From positions 153,288-217,287 of the forward strand of contig QEOQ01000694.1 of NCBI GenBank assembly GCA_010279815.1: 64,000 nucleotides of DNA, given 5' to 3'. The DNA is from Brachionus plicatilis (Eukaryota; Rotifera; Eurotatoria; Ploima; Brachionidae). The number at the start of each line of letters is the position of its first letter. The stretch's first letter is position 1. Positions 30,031 to 42,239 of the stretch are shown in pieces. A program made the translations under genes and the position numbers. The notes under the pieces were generated by a model, which made no database searches, was not told the DNA's origin, and saw nothing but the letters and a program-made list of their open reading frames with translations.

Positions 30031-31497
30031 TGTCATAACTAAATAGTCAAACTATTTACTTTAGCTAAATTATTAACGTTTAAGAAAAATTGATACAAAA
30101 ATTTTTATTTAAGTAAAATTTATATTACAACTAATTTTTAAGCTTAATATATAAAAAAATGTAATTTAAGTAAAAATCAAATTGATTTTAATAAAAAAAG
30201 TATTTAACAAAATTATTGAATTAGTTAAAAAAATTATTTCCTAGTATAATTACTATTTAACTGGCCTTTATGGCACTTTGAATTGCATAAAACATTGTTT
30301 TTTTTATAAGAACAATTCCTCTCGCATTTGCCTGAACAATTGCACTTCAATATACCGTGTCCGCCACATATAGAATGCAGACTATTAATTTCCCTAAGAG
30401 TTTTTTCGCAACTTAAATCTAAAGACTCAATATTTAACAACTTTTGTTTGCAAATGTGGAACTTATTTCTAGTATGCCAGCCGGCTATAATTCCATATTT
30501 TGTGGCTAACTGATATGTCATGTTCTTAGAGTTTATTTTAGTTATATAAGCCAGAATATTTAACAAATCAGCAGGACCACCATCGACATCTGGTACTGGA
30601 ACTCGAACCGTGTCTCCAACCTTAGCCTCTCCTAACTTATGCACGTGCTACTGTGCCATTTTTTCAGCGTTTTGCTTTAAATTTTCACTACATTTTGATT
30701 CAATTTGAGCTATATTAATTGCATTCTTTTCTATCCTACTAATTTTAGTGGTTGGATCTACCACTTCAACGTCTTCTGCGTCTTCCTTCTCTTCCAAACC
30801 CACTTTTCTTTTAGGACCTCTTCTCTTTCTAAACACTTTATCAGGCTCTTGCTCATGTACAGACTCCAACTGAAATCTGACTCTAATTCTGACTCTAACT
30901 CACATTGATAGAATAAATTTTTGATTGATGTTCTCAAATTTTGCATTACATGCTTTTACCATTTTGTTTACTCCACCATGTCCGATACTTAGGTGAATTA
31001 AATGAATTTCGTTAAAAAATGTCTTCGTACGGCACAACAATCAAGATTTTGTTTTCATCTTTCACCCTACTTATTAGCTTCATAACCCCGCTTATTTCAA
31101 ATAATTGATATTTTTTTAGTAAATACTAATCGCTTTGATTCTTTGTAGTAGGATTGGATTTTGATTCAAGTAAAGATTTAAATTTTGCCTAGTATAGACT
31201 TTTTGACTATTACTTTGTCTATTTCGGCATAAAAAGATGATTTGTGGACCCTTATTGATTCACTAATCGAGTCCATATAAACTTCAAGCAAATATAAACT
31301 TCAAAATTATATTATTCAATTTTACTAAATATGCAGTAAAAACATTTTATTTAGCTAAAATATATAAATTTAGCTAAAATTAGCATTAAGTTTGGTTAAA
31401 AATTAAGTTGACTATTTTGTTAATTGTTGTTTAGCTAAAATTGTTATTTTTTATTTAATTTAGCTAAAGTAAATAGTTTGACCATTAAGTTATGACA
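30031..31497. mobile_element. Ginger-like DNA transposon, internally deleted
   Basis: The ends are inverted repeats of about 40 bases: TGTCATAACTAAATAGTCAA at 30031 and the complement of TTGACCATTAAGTTATGACA ending at 31497. Inner blocks ACTATTTACTTTAGCTAAAT also match. TATA flanks both ends (30027-30030 and 31498-31501), a possible 4-base target duplication. Ends of TGT...ACA with 4-base duplications fit Ginger transposons, which use a retroviral-like integrase. The right subterminal part repeats the palindrome TTTAGCTAAA. The coding relic inside (30234 to about 31100, minus) has the C-terminal part found beside such integrases. Confidence 0.7.
30234..31100 (-). pseudogene. Integrase-element protein relic (KRBA2-like C terminus)
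   Basis: On the minus strand, about 31000-30910 carries a GHGG...KMVKACNAKFENINQKF segment in broken frames, like the zinc-binding HHCC region of gypsy/Ginger integrases. The catalytic core that should follow is absent. From about 30870 the frame reads KVFRKRRGPKRKVGLEEKE, NLKQNAEKMAQ, then an in-frame TAG at about 30645. It continues KVGDTVRVPVPDVDGGPADL, GIIAGWHTRNKFHICKQKLL and a Cys-rich end GGHGILKCNCSGKCERNCSY ... LCNSKCH. This ordered C terminus is the one I know from KRBA2/SCAND3-like, integrase-derived proteins. The deletion and stop rule out activity. Confidence 0.7.
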
Positions 31498-33850
31498 TAT
31501 ATATTAATTTAAATTGAAAAAATTGAGCTTTATAAACTTTAATGATGATACAACATGAAACAAAATATTTTTCACTAGATTCAAAAAATTAAAATAAATT
31601 TTAACTAGCACAGGAAATATAAATGATCATATAAAATATCAATATTTTTAAATCTTTGTTTTTGTCTCATTAAGTAAAATTATGTCATCGTTTATTAAAT
31701 AATTTTGAAAAAAGTGGTAATAATTTTGAATTAACATACAATTTTATTAGAAATAAACAATTAATTGTCAAATATCTCTTCAATTTTTTTTTTAAGCTGG
31801 ACTTTTAAATAAAATATAGTTTGTTTCACCTTTAAAAATTAATTGAAAAATCTGAAAACAAAATCCGTATTTTTATTAAGAGTTTCAATTTTTATTGGAA
31901 TTTTTGTAATTAATAATGAAAATTCGCAATTCCTGATGTAAAACCGTATTTAAATTCACTTAAAAGGCGAGATTGAAAATGTAGCTTTTGAACATAAACT
32001 TTATCAAAAATTACTTTTTTGATTAAATTGAAGACACTTTTTACTTAAATTAGTCGAATAAAAAAAGAAGCTTTATAAATTTGAATAGCTAAATCCTGGT
32101 AAATTAACAATTTATTTTATTTTTTTCATAGACATAAATATTTGGTTTGGACTTCAATCAAACACAGTAATTAATTAGAGTTTAAGTTTTTTAAAAATAA
32201 AAATTAAGAAAATCTTTTTTTACAATTGTTGTCATAAAAATATGCTACATAATTTATACAAAAACTAGTAGAGCTTTAAATTGTTTGATGAATCATTTAT
32301 TTAAAAGAAAAAAAATAAAGGGCTTTATTAAATAAAAATTGTTCTAAATAGAGATTCAAAATTTCTATTTTATTAGTATATTTATTTACAAAATTTAATC
32401 CTTTGCTGTTCTTATTTACGTTTTAATTTTAAATTTTTTCATGACAGTGTCAAATCAATGAATTCTTTTGTTTCTAAATCTAGTATTAAGAAATCTCTTT
32501 TGTTATAAATAGTTGAGTGTGAATTAATTTGTGTCATGAAATGTAAAATTTTCAAAGAATTAATTAATAAAATAGACCTGTTAGTATCGACAACATTTTT
32601 GACATAAAATTTGATTTGGAGTCTTGAACTGTACAATAAAGCGCATCAAATTAAAATTTTAATTGATATTATTTGAATGTAAAGGCGAATCAGGTCAAAA
32701 GCCTTAAAGCTTCAAAATTCTTTTGAAAGATTAAAGGCTTTTAAAATTCTTTTAAAGAATCATTTTACTTTCAGCTATTTATTCATAGTCTAAACACTCA
32801 AGTTTAATCACATGACCTTTCAAAATCAAGATTTACTTCCGCTGGTTCGCTATATAATTATACTGATTACTATTTTTTTTGGATGAATGAACCAAAATAA
32901 AAATAATACAATACATTATATTTAAATAATAAACAATTGAAATCAATTTTAATTACTGGTTTGAAGGAGTAATTTTCTTTAATTATTTTATTTTCCAAAT
33001 AAATCTTTATTTTCAATCTAATTTACAAGATTATCAATTCTGTCAAAATTGTGAAAATGATGAATAGACTTTGATGTGCAAAAATCTTAGAAATTAAAAA
33101 CTTTTGAATATATTAAACATATGTGTGAAACTATAGAATTTTTTCTCAATCACTTCACAAAAATATATCTATGTGATAAAGTCAATGAATCGTTTACGTC
33201 AAAAAATAATTTTATCACCTGATAGATGATATCAAGTTATCTAATTTATCAGATGTCATAAGATAATAATAATATCTAATGATAGAATATTTAAATAATC
33301 AAAACATTAAATATCATGGTTTTAAAATTTAGCTGAAATAAATTTAATTTTAATTTTAATTTATTAGTTAATTCTTTTTAAAGCTTATTATAATATTCTA
33401 AATAATCTAAATAAATGAGCAAAGGAAAAAATTAATTAAAAAATTAGGCAAAATGTAGAAAATTAAATAACCAAATAATTTGGAAGATTTTTTTTATTTT
33501 CTGAAATATTGCACAAAAAATTCAAAAAATAAAAATGTATAACTTTAAAATTATTTTCATTTTGCCAAAATTTACTATTTTTTTAAATAATAATTTTTTG
33601 GTCAATTGATTCACACAAATATTAAAAAAAATATATTTTTAAATTTTAATTCAATTTTTAGTTAATTTTAATTATGTTCATTGTCCTTGAAATAATTCAT
33701 TTTCAAAACATCAATTTTTTAATCAAGCCAATTGTTTCCGAAAGAATTAAATTGAGTTTGAATTTTTTAACAAAAAAATATATATTCCCTACAAAAATCA
33801 ATTAACTTTTTTATTTTCTATTGTTTTACTTTTTGATTTTTTATTTGCAA

Positions 33851-33900
33851 TCTGAAGGAGCTTTAACTCAGTGCAGTAAAACTAATAAATAATTTACAAA
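33851..33900 (+). repeat. Dispersed short repeat, family B copy 1
   Basis: ATCTGAAGGAGCTTTAACTC is nearly identical to the sequence at 48888-48910, in the same orientation, followed by AATAAATAA. Probably a retroelement 3' tail. Confidence 0.5.
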
Positions 33901-34212
33901 ATTGACAAGATATTGGTGAAAAAGCGATTCTTTCAGGTTGAGAAAACAATTTAAACGCATCTACTAGCAAACTACTTAAAACAAGACATACTTTTGATTT
34001 AGTTGACAAAATAAAAAGTAAATTTAATCAAGCTTAAGTATGCTTTATAATTTGAGTAATTGTTATTCAGCATTCCAATTATTATTTGGCTAAGGTAAAA
34101 TAAAACTAAGCTCAAAAACAAATATCTCCAAGCAATAAAAAAATTGTTTTAATAGTCGCCAACAAAAACAACATCAAGCTTTGAACTTTATTCAGTGCTA
34201 TAGATAATAACT

Positions 34213-34661
34213 CAAATATTTGCCTGCTATCTAATAAAATTAGTATTAAAATATAACAAAAGCAAATATTTGAACAGGAAGAAAAGAATGAGAAGCAAAT
34301 ATTTGAAAAATCATTTGTGTGTGCAAATATTTTCAGTAGGATATTTAGTCGATAAATTAAAACTGTAAAGATATTTCGGAATAGAAAAGTAATTACTTTT
34401 CTCTAGATTCTGGTTGATCTTAATGCTATTTAACGATAAATAAATAGAAACACGTATGAAATTATATACAAATGAGAGATTAGGAGAATAGGCAAGAGTT
34501 GGCGTATCAATTTGCACAGAACAAACAAAGCCTAGCACGAAACGAGTCAAGTATTTTCTTATTCTATTTGCTTTTAGCTACTTTTCCTTTTGATAGATCG
34601 ACTATTTGAAACCTTTTAATTTTTTGAATTCCCTCGCGATTGTTTGAACAACAAATATTTG
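34213..34661. repeat. Cluster of CAAATATTTG palindromes
   Basis: Perfect copies at 34213-34222, 34263-34272, 34296-34305 and 34652-34661, and one copy with a single change at 34324-34333. Most continue with C or are preceded by G (GCAAATATTTG). Function unknown; a repeated protein-binding site is possible. Confidence 0.5.
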
Positions 34662-35879
34662 CTTTAGTGATCATAAATGGAAATTATTTTTAGACGAGTC
34701 TTTGCTTGACAGATTATAATTTCGAGTGCATATTAATCATCAATGCATGGGCCGACATCAAATAACAGTTATTAAAAAACAAAAAAAAAGATCAATATTT
34801 TCAATTGATTTCACATTTGTTTATCTTGAACAAACAAAACACTGCAAGATTAAACGAAGATTAGGCTCTAGATAAACTTCTACTTGAGTTGTGTTTATTT
34901 TAGCAACTATTTTAAAAGCAGAGCGATCAATCAAAGGATGTAAATTAGATACTTTAAAAAAATTTTTTTTAAAGAAGCAACATTTTATTTTAATGCAAAT
35001 AGTTTTTTTTTTCAATTAAAAAATAATAATTTTTTCAAAAATAAGATTCAATTATTGATTTTTAATGATAAAATAAAATTTTTAAATTAATCACAGGTGT
35101 ATTTTTGAATTTAAATTTTATTCTCAAAAAACGAAAATTTTTGAACACAGCTTTCGAAAGTATTTTATACTTATATTGAAACAAAAAATTCAAATTAATT
35201 TGAGCTTAACAGTACTTTTTGAATGACATTTCGATAATTACTATGAAATTAAAACAACAATCTAAAAAGCCATGCTGTTATTTGTGTACTCTAATTTAAG
35301 CCAGCATGAAACACTTTTGATAAAATATTACCTTTTGAGTTAACTATTTACATTTTGGAATGGGATTTAGGAGGCTTCCAACCTATAACAAACTGACGTC
35401 AATGTATTCATGCTTAGTATTGTTAATGTATGCAAAAATTCCAAAGCTTTTAGATCGATCATGTTTGATGTTTGATTATTCGTGCTGCTTCGAGTTTATC
35501 CTCTAAAGATTTAATTAATTTATAACTTTCTCTACTGGGACGATAGCGCAGAGCGGAAAATATTCCTGTAATTCAAGCTTTGTTTACATTCACTTGAAAA
35601 AGATAAATTATTTACTGTCGGTTGAATAAACAGCTCATTTTTTGGGACTTTTTGATGCATTTATCATTTAATAACTCTGAATCGTTCAATTATTACTTGA
35701 CATATAAAATACTTATAAAATAATAAAGCTCATGAGAAAATTTTAATTAATTAAATTAAGCATAGAGTCAGAATTTTGAGACTTAAAGGAAAATTTTCCA
35801 CATTAGTCATGCATTTTTATTTATTTTATAAATTTTCAATTTCTTTAAATTCAAATCCAATTAACTAATTATTTATTTT

Positions 35880-35955
35880 TGAACACGGAGAATTAAGCCA
35901 TTCGAGCGAACCCTGGGGCAATCAAAGTTTTTTCTTTGATAAACAAAATAAATGA
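35880..35955 (+). repeat. Dispersed retroelement 3' tail, family A copy 2
   Basis: Contains TTAAGCCATTCGAGCGAACC and CTGGGGCAATC, then an AAATAAATG tail, parallel to copy 1 at 22919. Confidence 0.5.
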
Positions 35956-37445
35956 ATTTTAAGTAGTGAATATTTTAATTAATTTATTTATTTATTTAAT
36001 TAAAGTTTAAGTCCCATGGACAAATTGAAATAAAAATTTATAGAAAATTAAATATCCATTTTACAATTAAGTAAAAAATTCAGTTTGTTATATACAAAAA
36101 AATGATTAAGATTATTCAACATACAATATTCTATTAAATAAAAATAGTATTTTATCGAGTCGGTTAGTCCATTGTTGTTACATTCAAGGCACCATTCAAT
36201 CAAAATAACACTGAATGCTAAATCATAAAAAAAAATGTTATCGGATCAGGGTAGACAATAATGTCGAATCTGGTTCAAGAGATTTGTTACTACATCATAT
36301 CAATTTATAAACAAACGCATTGAAATGGTTGATGATTTTTTTAAATCAAATTAACATTATTATAAATTAAACGATTCATAATTTAATTGAGAAGTTCATC
36401 ATATCCATTATTCTAAAAGCGATGATGAAAAAAATATTTAGAAAAATTGTGAAAAATTATATTATCAAGATTGACAAATTTACAAAAATATTTAAAAAAA
36501 ATCGTAAAAACAATCTTAATTTGAACAAAAATTTAAATTAAAAAATTTTTAGAGCACTCTATTTTTAAATCGTATCTTCTTTTTTAAAAAAAAAACCTGA
36601 TTCAAAATTAGAAAAATAAATTTGAAATTATTTATTCAATTGTTAAATAAATACTGTTAATTTCAAATATCTGAACAAATTTTATCATTTTTCAAAAATA
36701 CTTTTTACTGTTTGTTGAGTATTTAAATAAAGAATATTAAAATTTAGCATCTAAACTAATCTTTTTGGGATTAAAAAAAACAATTTAAATGCTAAGATAA
36801 TTTTAAAATAAGTATCCGAATTAATTTCATTATTTTTTAAGGTGACTTGTTACAAAATTGAAAAAAAAAAAGACATTTTTCTTGTTTTATTTTATTTTTG
36901 AATAAAAAATGCAAATTTAGAATATCCAAATTAATGGCTTCATTTTAAAAGTGAATTTGATTTAGAATAAATAACAATAAAAAATATTTAATTTAAACTG
37001 TTTATTTAATTTTTAAATAAAGATGTTATCGCAAGAAATAAAATTGGTATTTAAAAAATAGAAGATACAAAAAAAAAGAGAAATAGAGAAAAAAAAAAAC
37101 ATTTACACAGGTCAAATTAGCGAGCAAAAAAGTAAAAATATACGGACCAAGCTATGGCTAGGTGAAAAATTAAATATTAAATAAAAAAAAAAAGGCGGAT
37201 TTGCTTAAGCCTTGGCATTTAGTCGTTGCCCAAATTTTAATCCAGCACAACAAAACTAAATTAATACCGTTTTAAACATTTCATACTCGAACACTCAAAA
37301 TACGAGCTTCTTTTTTTTATCCGGTTTTGAATAATTCTCAACAACAAAATCAAAAAACAAAAAAAAAAAATTTTTTTTTCCCATTTTCACTACAAATATC
37401 ACCAAAAATTGAAATGCTCTCATGAGATTTGGTATGTATAAAGTC

Positions 37446-37472
37446 ACACATACACACACACACACACACACA
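37446..37472. repeat. CA microsatellite
   Basis: Run of CA units with one T interruption, about 130 bases downstream of the IER-type gene's stop, possibly in its 3' UTR. Confidence 0.9.
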
Positions 37473-37596
37473 AGCACGTGACCACACTAGGTTATACCAT
37501 GTGTGCATTGAATTGAATAGACAACCGATTCACTGTACAATAATTGAACTATTCTGACTGTTGAATTGTTTGTGTGTGCACGCGGCCATGATCAAG

Positions 37597-38475
37597 TCAA
37601 ACCAAGCACTCTATATTCAATATTTTGGACGCAGATGTACTCGATTTGGATTTTATTTTAAATTTTTTGTTCAAATTACGCCTGTTTATTTGCTTGCTAT
37701 TAGTTTCGTCATTAAGTATTTGATTGTTGTTGAGGTCGAGGGTGTCAGGTTGGGCGCTCGGGCCGCTCTCGTCGCTTATCTTACACTTTTTACACATTCG
37801 CTCGTCCATGTCGTCGTCCACGCTCAAATTTTCGTCTTCGTCGTCGTCGTCGATCGCGTCCTGGCTTGTTCGCTTGGCACTCGGTTTCGATTTGTCCGCA
37901 GGGCTCTGACCGCCGCACACAAAACTGTACAGCGACACCTTGAGTTCGTTTAAGTGCTTGGCGCGCTTCTGGTCGGGCTCGCCGCCATCGCCGCCGCCGA
38001 ACAACACGGACAGGTCGAGCGGGTTCGGCTGATTGGTCAAGTTGAATTGATAGGTCTCGTGCAATATTTGCTGCATCAGCACTTTCATCTCGTCGACTAG
38101 ACTGGCCTCGGCACTGGCCGAATTGGCGCCGTTCAGCTGGTGGATCAAGCTGGTGTAATAGTTGAGCTTGGACATGAGCGACAGTCGCATTGTCTGCACT
38201 ACGCCCTGATAGTACATGTACTTGGCTTTGTTTAGTATTTTATTTACAAGGAGATTTTTGTGCAAGTTGGTCTCTTTGTAGACGAGCACTGTGTTTGACT
38301 TGGGACCGCTGTGTGACTTGAGCTGCACGCTGTTGGTGCACGTCAGTTTGTCCAGCGACACCTGGATCAGTTTGATGGCCTCGATTTGCTGCAGCCGGAT
38401 GGCGTTTTGTTGGTCCATTTCGAACGAGTTTATGTAGAACGATTTTCTCAGTGAGTCGGCGCTGCTACTCTCCAT
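37597..38475 (-). CDS. IER2/IER5-type immediate early response protein
   Basis: An intronless minus-strand ORF encodes 292 residues; neighbouring genes are intron-rich, and vertebrate IER2/IER5 genes are also intronless. The N-terminal IER signature is present: IEAIKLIQVSLDKL followed, after a longer insert than in vertebrates, by NLHKNLLVNKILNKAKYMYY near residue 70-90 (vertebrate pattern: LHKNLLVS.VL..AR..Y). Further on are a Gly/Asp stretch, QKRAKHLNELKVSLYSFVC, an acidic run with DDDDEDENLSVDDDMDE, and a basic C-terminal region (RRNLNKKFKIKSK) that may be a nuclear signal. Family members are growth-factor-induced nuclear regulators that bind PP2A and act on HSF1 or transcription. Codons are clearly GC-richer than the flanks. 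A gene-free stretch of about 22 kb lies upstream. Confidence 0.75.
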   Translation of the reverse strand: MESSSADSLRKSFYINSFEMDQQNAIRLQQIEAIKLIQVSLDKLTCTNSVQLKSHSGPKSNTVLVYKETNLHKNLLVNKILNKAKYMYYQGVVQTMRLSLMSKLNYYTSLIHQLNGANSASAEASLVDEMKVLMQQILHETYQFNLTNQPNPLDLSVLFGGGDGGEPDQKRAKHLNELKVSLYSFVCGGQSPADKSKPSAKRTSQDAIDDDDEDENLSVDDDMDERMCKKCKISDESGPSAQPDTLDLNNNQILNDETNSKQINRRNLNKKFKIKSKSSTSASKILNIECLV

Positions 38476-38622
38476 TGGCGGCTCAAATTAGTCGATTAAT
38501 AAATAAATAATTGATTTTTGTTTGTGGGGTGTTTTTTTGTTTTTTTTTAGTTAAGTAAATTTTATGTTCGTGTTTCTTTTTTATTACACCTTGATTGTTT
38601 GTGCTCGATTTTTTTTTTTTTT

Positions 38623-38624
38623 NN
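38623..38624. other. Undetermined bases (NN)
   Basis: Two Ns end a homopolymer T run about 150 bases upstream of the IER-type start codon. The run length here is unreliable. Confidence 1.
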
Positions 38625-40264
38625 AAATATTTGTAATTGTTAATATATTTTTTTTTTAATCTAAAAAAAAAAGAAAAGACGATTAGTAGAACATAAATGA
38701 GCGATTTGTGTTTAGAGGCCTTGTGAGCTCGATCTCAAGCTGACTCTTTTTCTTTGTTCTGTCTGAATTAGTAAATTTTTAGACTAAACTTTTTGTGTTT
38801 TCCAACTAGACGTATGACAAGAGTATTTAAAGCAATGTTTGTGAATTGATTTGATTGGCCGTGCTTTGTTTTCTTTCCTATCCGGATCGAAATCGATACT
38901 CGTTTTTTTTTTAAAGTTCAATATCCTGACTTTGACCTGTTCTACAAATAAATCAACACATCGTTTGTTTAAACAACTCAAATTAGCCTAAACCAATTAG
39001 AGCGTTTAGATAAGACTCTTTTTTTATTGATTTCTTATCTGGCAAATATGGCTCACTTGAATATCTGGCCAAACGTGGATTAATTGTTTGATAAAGAACA
39101 AAATGAGAATAGAGAGAGAACAGCTACTGCGCTCTAGCGGTGACAAGTTCACTTCACTTCACTTACAAAATTTTTTTCCTAATTTTTAATTTATTTAGGT
39201 TTTGTTTTATGTATGTATAACAAAAAAAATTCAAAAATAATTTTTTTTTTTATTGATGTCTTTCCTGCTACGAACTTATTTAAACAAAGCTAAACTAATC
39301 ATTAATTTTTTATCGAACACACAGTCTCTAAGTCGACCTAAATCCACTTAAACTCAAAATAATTCTGTCACTATTTTTTCTCTTAAAACAAATCTCAATC
39401 CACCAAATAAAACAGTAAACATTTCAGAGCTCCATTTGATCATTTAGTTCTACTCAATTCAATTAGAACAAAGACTCAACAGCACACACTCAATGATCGC
39501 CTAATCTAAATTTAATTTTGGCCGTATTAAAAATTATTTTTTTTATTTAAGCCATTTTTGCTCTCTTAATTTACTCCAGACTAACTTTTTTTTTTCACTT
39601 TTAGGCAAAAGCGAACACTTTCTAAAAATAAAAACAATTTAAATTTTTGCTTCACATTTTGCTAAAGCTCCGGCTTAATAAACGACCCAGCCATAAATCT
39701 ATTTGTGAATTTCTTATCTTAATCAAAAGATCATCACCACAAAAATAGTTCAAAATGAACTCAAGCCTTTTCTTACACCATTAGATAATATTTTCTAAAA
39801 TTAAACTAAAAACATAAATTAAATAAAAAATTTTAAAAAAAAAATTTTTTTTTTCTTATTTTTTTAAACTAGCGATTCCAGGTTTTCGTCAATTTATTTG
39901 TGTGAGGTCATTTAAATTGTCCTATTTATCAGTGACCGTAAATGACAACAATTTAAGTATGGTGCCGACAAAAGTTCATCTAGTGAAAAATCACGACCAA
40001 ACATTCCTTGTTTTATTTATACTAGATTACTTTGATAACCGTAAACTCGTTATAGGAAACATTTATTTACACAAACACGCACACAGCTCTCCAATTTCAT
40101 AATACCTCTTAATACTATTTTGCGTAACACAATCAACGGACCATACGGTCCGCTTTTTGTTTACACAATTGCTCGCTAATCGAAAACATTAGCCATGCAA
40201 ATATTTCACAAAAAGTTGTTCGTTTAGCGATCAACTAATATGTGACAAGACAACAATTTTTTTT

Positions 40265-40283
40265 TCTCTCTCTCTCTCTCTCT
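40265..40283. repeat. CT microsatellite
   Basis: Uninterrupted CT dinucleotides, first of several CT/GA tracts upstream of the IER-type gene. Confidence 0.9.
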
Positions 40284-40768
40284 AGGCTTTATCTAGTTTA
40301 GCTAGAAATTTTATAACAAGATAAAAAAAAATTATATCATGTTGATTTTTAATTTTATTTTTTTATTTTATTAGGCCGTTATCTTGGCTTTTAATACTTT
40401 AAATATCAACCAATTTTTTGCAAAAATACTAATCTTGGCTTGAAAACTTTAATTTACAAATTGGAAAAGTTAAGTAAACTAACTTTATATTGAATTAGCT
40501 GAAATGTTCGAGCCTTAATTCGCACACACACACAATATGCAAAGTAGTTCGAAGTCTGACACTAGGGCTGATTAAGAGCCAATTTTTGCACATGAGCTGC
40601 GCTGTAATTTGATTAAGGCCCATTTGAGCCTAAAAAGCCCCCCGAGCTTGATCTAATTTGTTTATTCGACACAAATAGTCGAGCTTAATCTTAGATTTAA
40701 CTATCGGTGAATGAAAAAAGATTAGTGCAGTTTATTTAAAGCGACTTGTAGCATATCCCTTGAGAAAA

Positions 40769-40787
40769 AGAGAGAGAGAGAGAGAGG
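40769..40787. repeat. GA microsatellite
   Basis: Run of GA units ending in GGGAG. Confidence 0.9.
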
Positions 40788-41295
40788 GAGCATTATCTTT
40801 TGTTGCCATTAATTGTTTTATAAATAATTTTAATTAAGATAAAATATCTCAAGATTTAGAACACAACAAAAAACAATAGACTAAAATATGTGCATTTAGA
40901 TTAAGCGTTTCTTATTTTATAGTTTAATTATTGTGAGCATTAGCCGATTGGACATTGAGAATAAACACAATCTAGTTCGTGTTAAAAACAATTTATAAGC
41001 TTTCGTTTTGATACAAGTGAAACAATATACAAAAGATAATTTTGCAAAAAAGCAACCTATAAAGAGAAAATTTGTTATTTAAATATTAAACATAGCAGAG
41101 AGAAAGAGAGATGAAGATAATCTTGATTTGTTTAAATATGCCCTAAAGATTTTTCGTTGTTTTATTAGTGGTTTGCCTAAGTGAATTAAAGACATTTCGC
41201 TCGATTAGTACAAAACAATGATTTATGATTCTTTATCATGGATTTTATCATCCTAATTGATTTTGGGATCATAAATGCCCGACGGTAGTCTTGTT

Positions 41296-41327
41296 CCCTC
41301 CCTCTCTCTCTCTTTCTCTCTTTCTCG
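41296..41327. repeat. CT-rich microsatellite
   Basis: CCCTC/CT units with TTTC interruptions. Confidence 0.85.
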
Positions 41328-42151
41328 CTTATAAGTACACTCACAAATAACAAATCTGACTCATCTTTCAAGGAGAAAACAAGCAAGTAGTAAATTAAAT
41401 AATTGCCAAGACCAAAGTATTGACATGTCTCAGTTTATTATTTAAAAAAAATTCGGGCGATGTCCTGGACAATTTAGTGTAGACTTAGCTGTTGCTTTCA
41501 GTCACATAACTAAATTTTAAGACCTTAATAAAAAAATTTTTTTTTTTAAATGAACATTAAAAAATTCGAAAAACTTGTTGTGTAAAATTTAAATAAAAAT
41601 TATGAAAAATTAATTTATAAATTAGGTGCCGATTTTTGAAAAAAAAGTCGAATGGAATGTTTAATTTTTTGGTCAATTTGAGTGTAATTAACTTTTTTTA
41701 AAAACATCGGACATTATTTGATAAACTTTATATTAAATTTAATTGCTTTATTTATTACTTGACTTAATTCCCTTGAATCAAAATATAATTTAATCAGCGA
41801 CAACTACAAAATAAAACGACATGTCCCGAAAGCCAATTATCAATCTGAGAGTCTAAGTGGCCTTGGTATCTCTTGTTTTAAATTAACAAATATGTACCAA
41901 CAAGCAAGAAGACAAAATAACTCGCGCTAAGATCAAACAAATTCTGCTAAAGAATAACCTCAAGTGCCAACTAAAAATGAAAAAAGATTATATTATTTGA
42001 AACTAATAAAAAAATAAACTAAAATTTTCGCAAAAACAACAACTAAAATTGAAGTCATTCAAATAGAGTTTCTTTTCAAGCAAACACAAAATTCTTAAAT
42101 AAATATTCTTAATTTTTTTATTAATCAAAATAGAACCCTTTCGGCTCAAAA

Positions 42152-42239
42152 CGAGAGAGAGAGAGAGAGTGTGAGTGCGGACGGTGTGACGTCACCAGGC
42201 ACTTTAGGCCAGAGAGAGAGAGAAAGAGAGAGAAGGAAA
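42152..42239. promoter_or_regulatory. Two GA tracts flanking a palindromic CRE
   Basis: GA tracts at 42152-42170 and 42211-42239 bracket TGTGACGTCACC; the full palindromic cAMP-response element TGACGTCA is at 42187-42194. CREB/ATF factors bind this site in animals, and immediate early genes are often CREB targets. The distance to the IER-type start is about 3.7 kb, so a regulatory link is inference. Confidence 0.4.

Larger units (their letters stand above)
31498..37596. other. 6-kb gene-free region
   Basis: AT-rich DNA with no supported gene. It holds a family B tail at about 33851-33900, a cluster of CAAATATTTG palindromes at 34213-34661, a family A tail at about 35880-35955, and a CA microsatellite at 37446-37472. 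Short open stretches (32439-32636, 34311-34550, 34821-35015, 37295-37477) lack protein-like composition. Confidence 0.5.

Noticed and set aside
37561..37953. Plus-strand ORF of 130 codons, Val/Phe/Leu-rich
   Set aside because: It lies antisense to the IER-type gene, whose strand has the clear family motif and codon use.
40137..40152. CGGACC...GGTCCG palindrome
   Set aside because: An isolated six-base stem with no flanking structure; could be chance.
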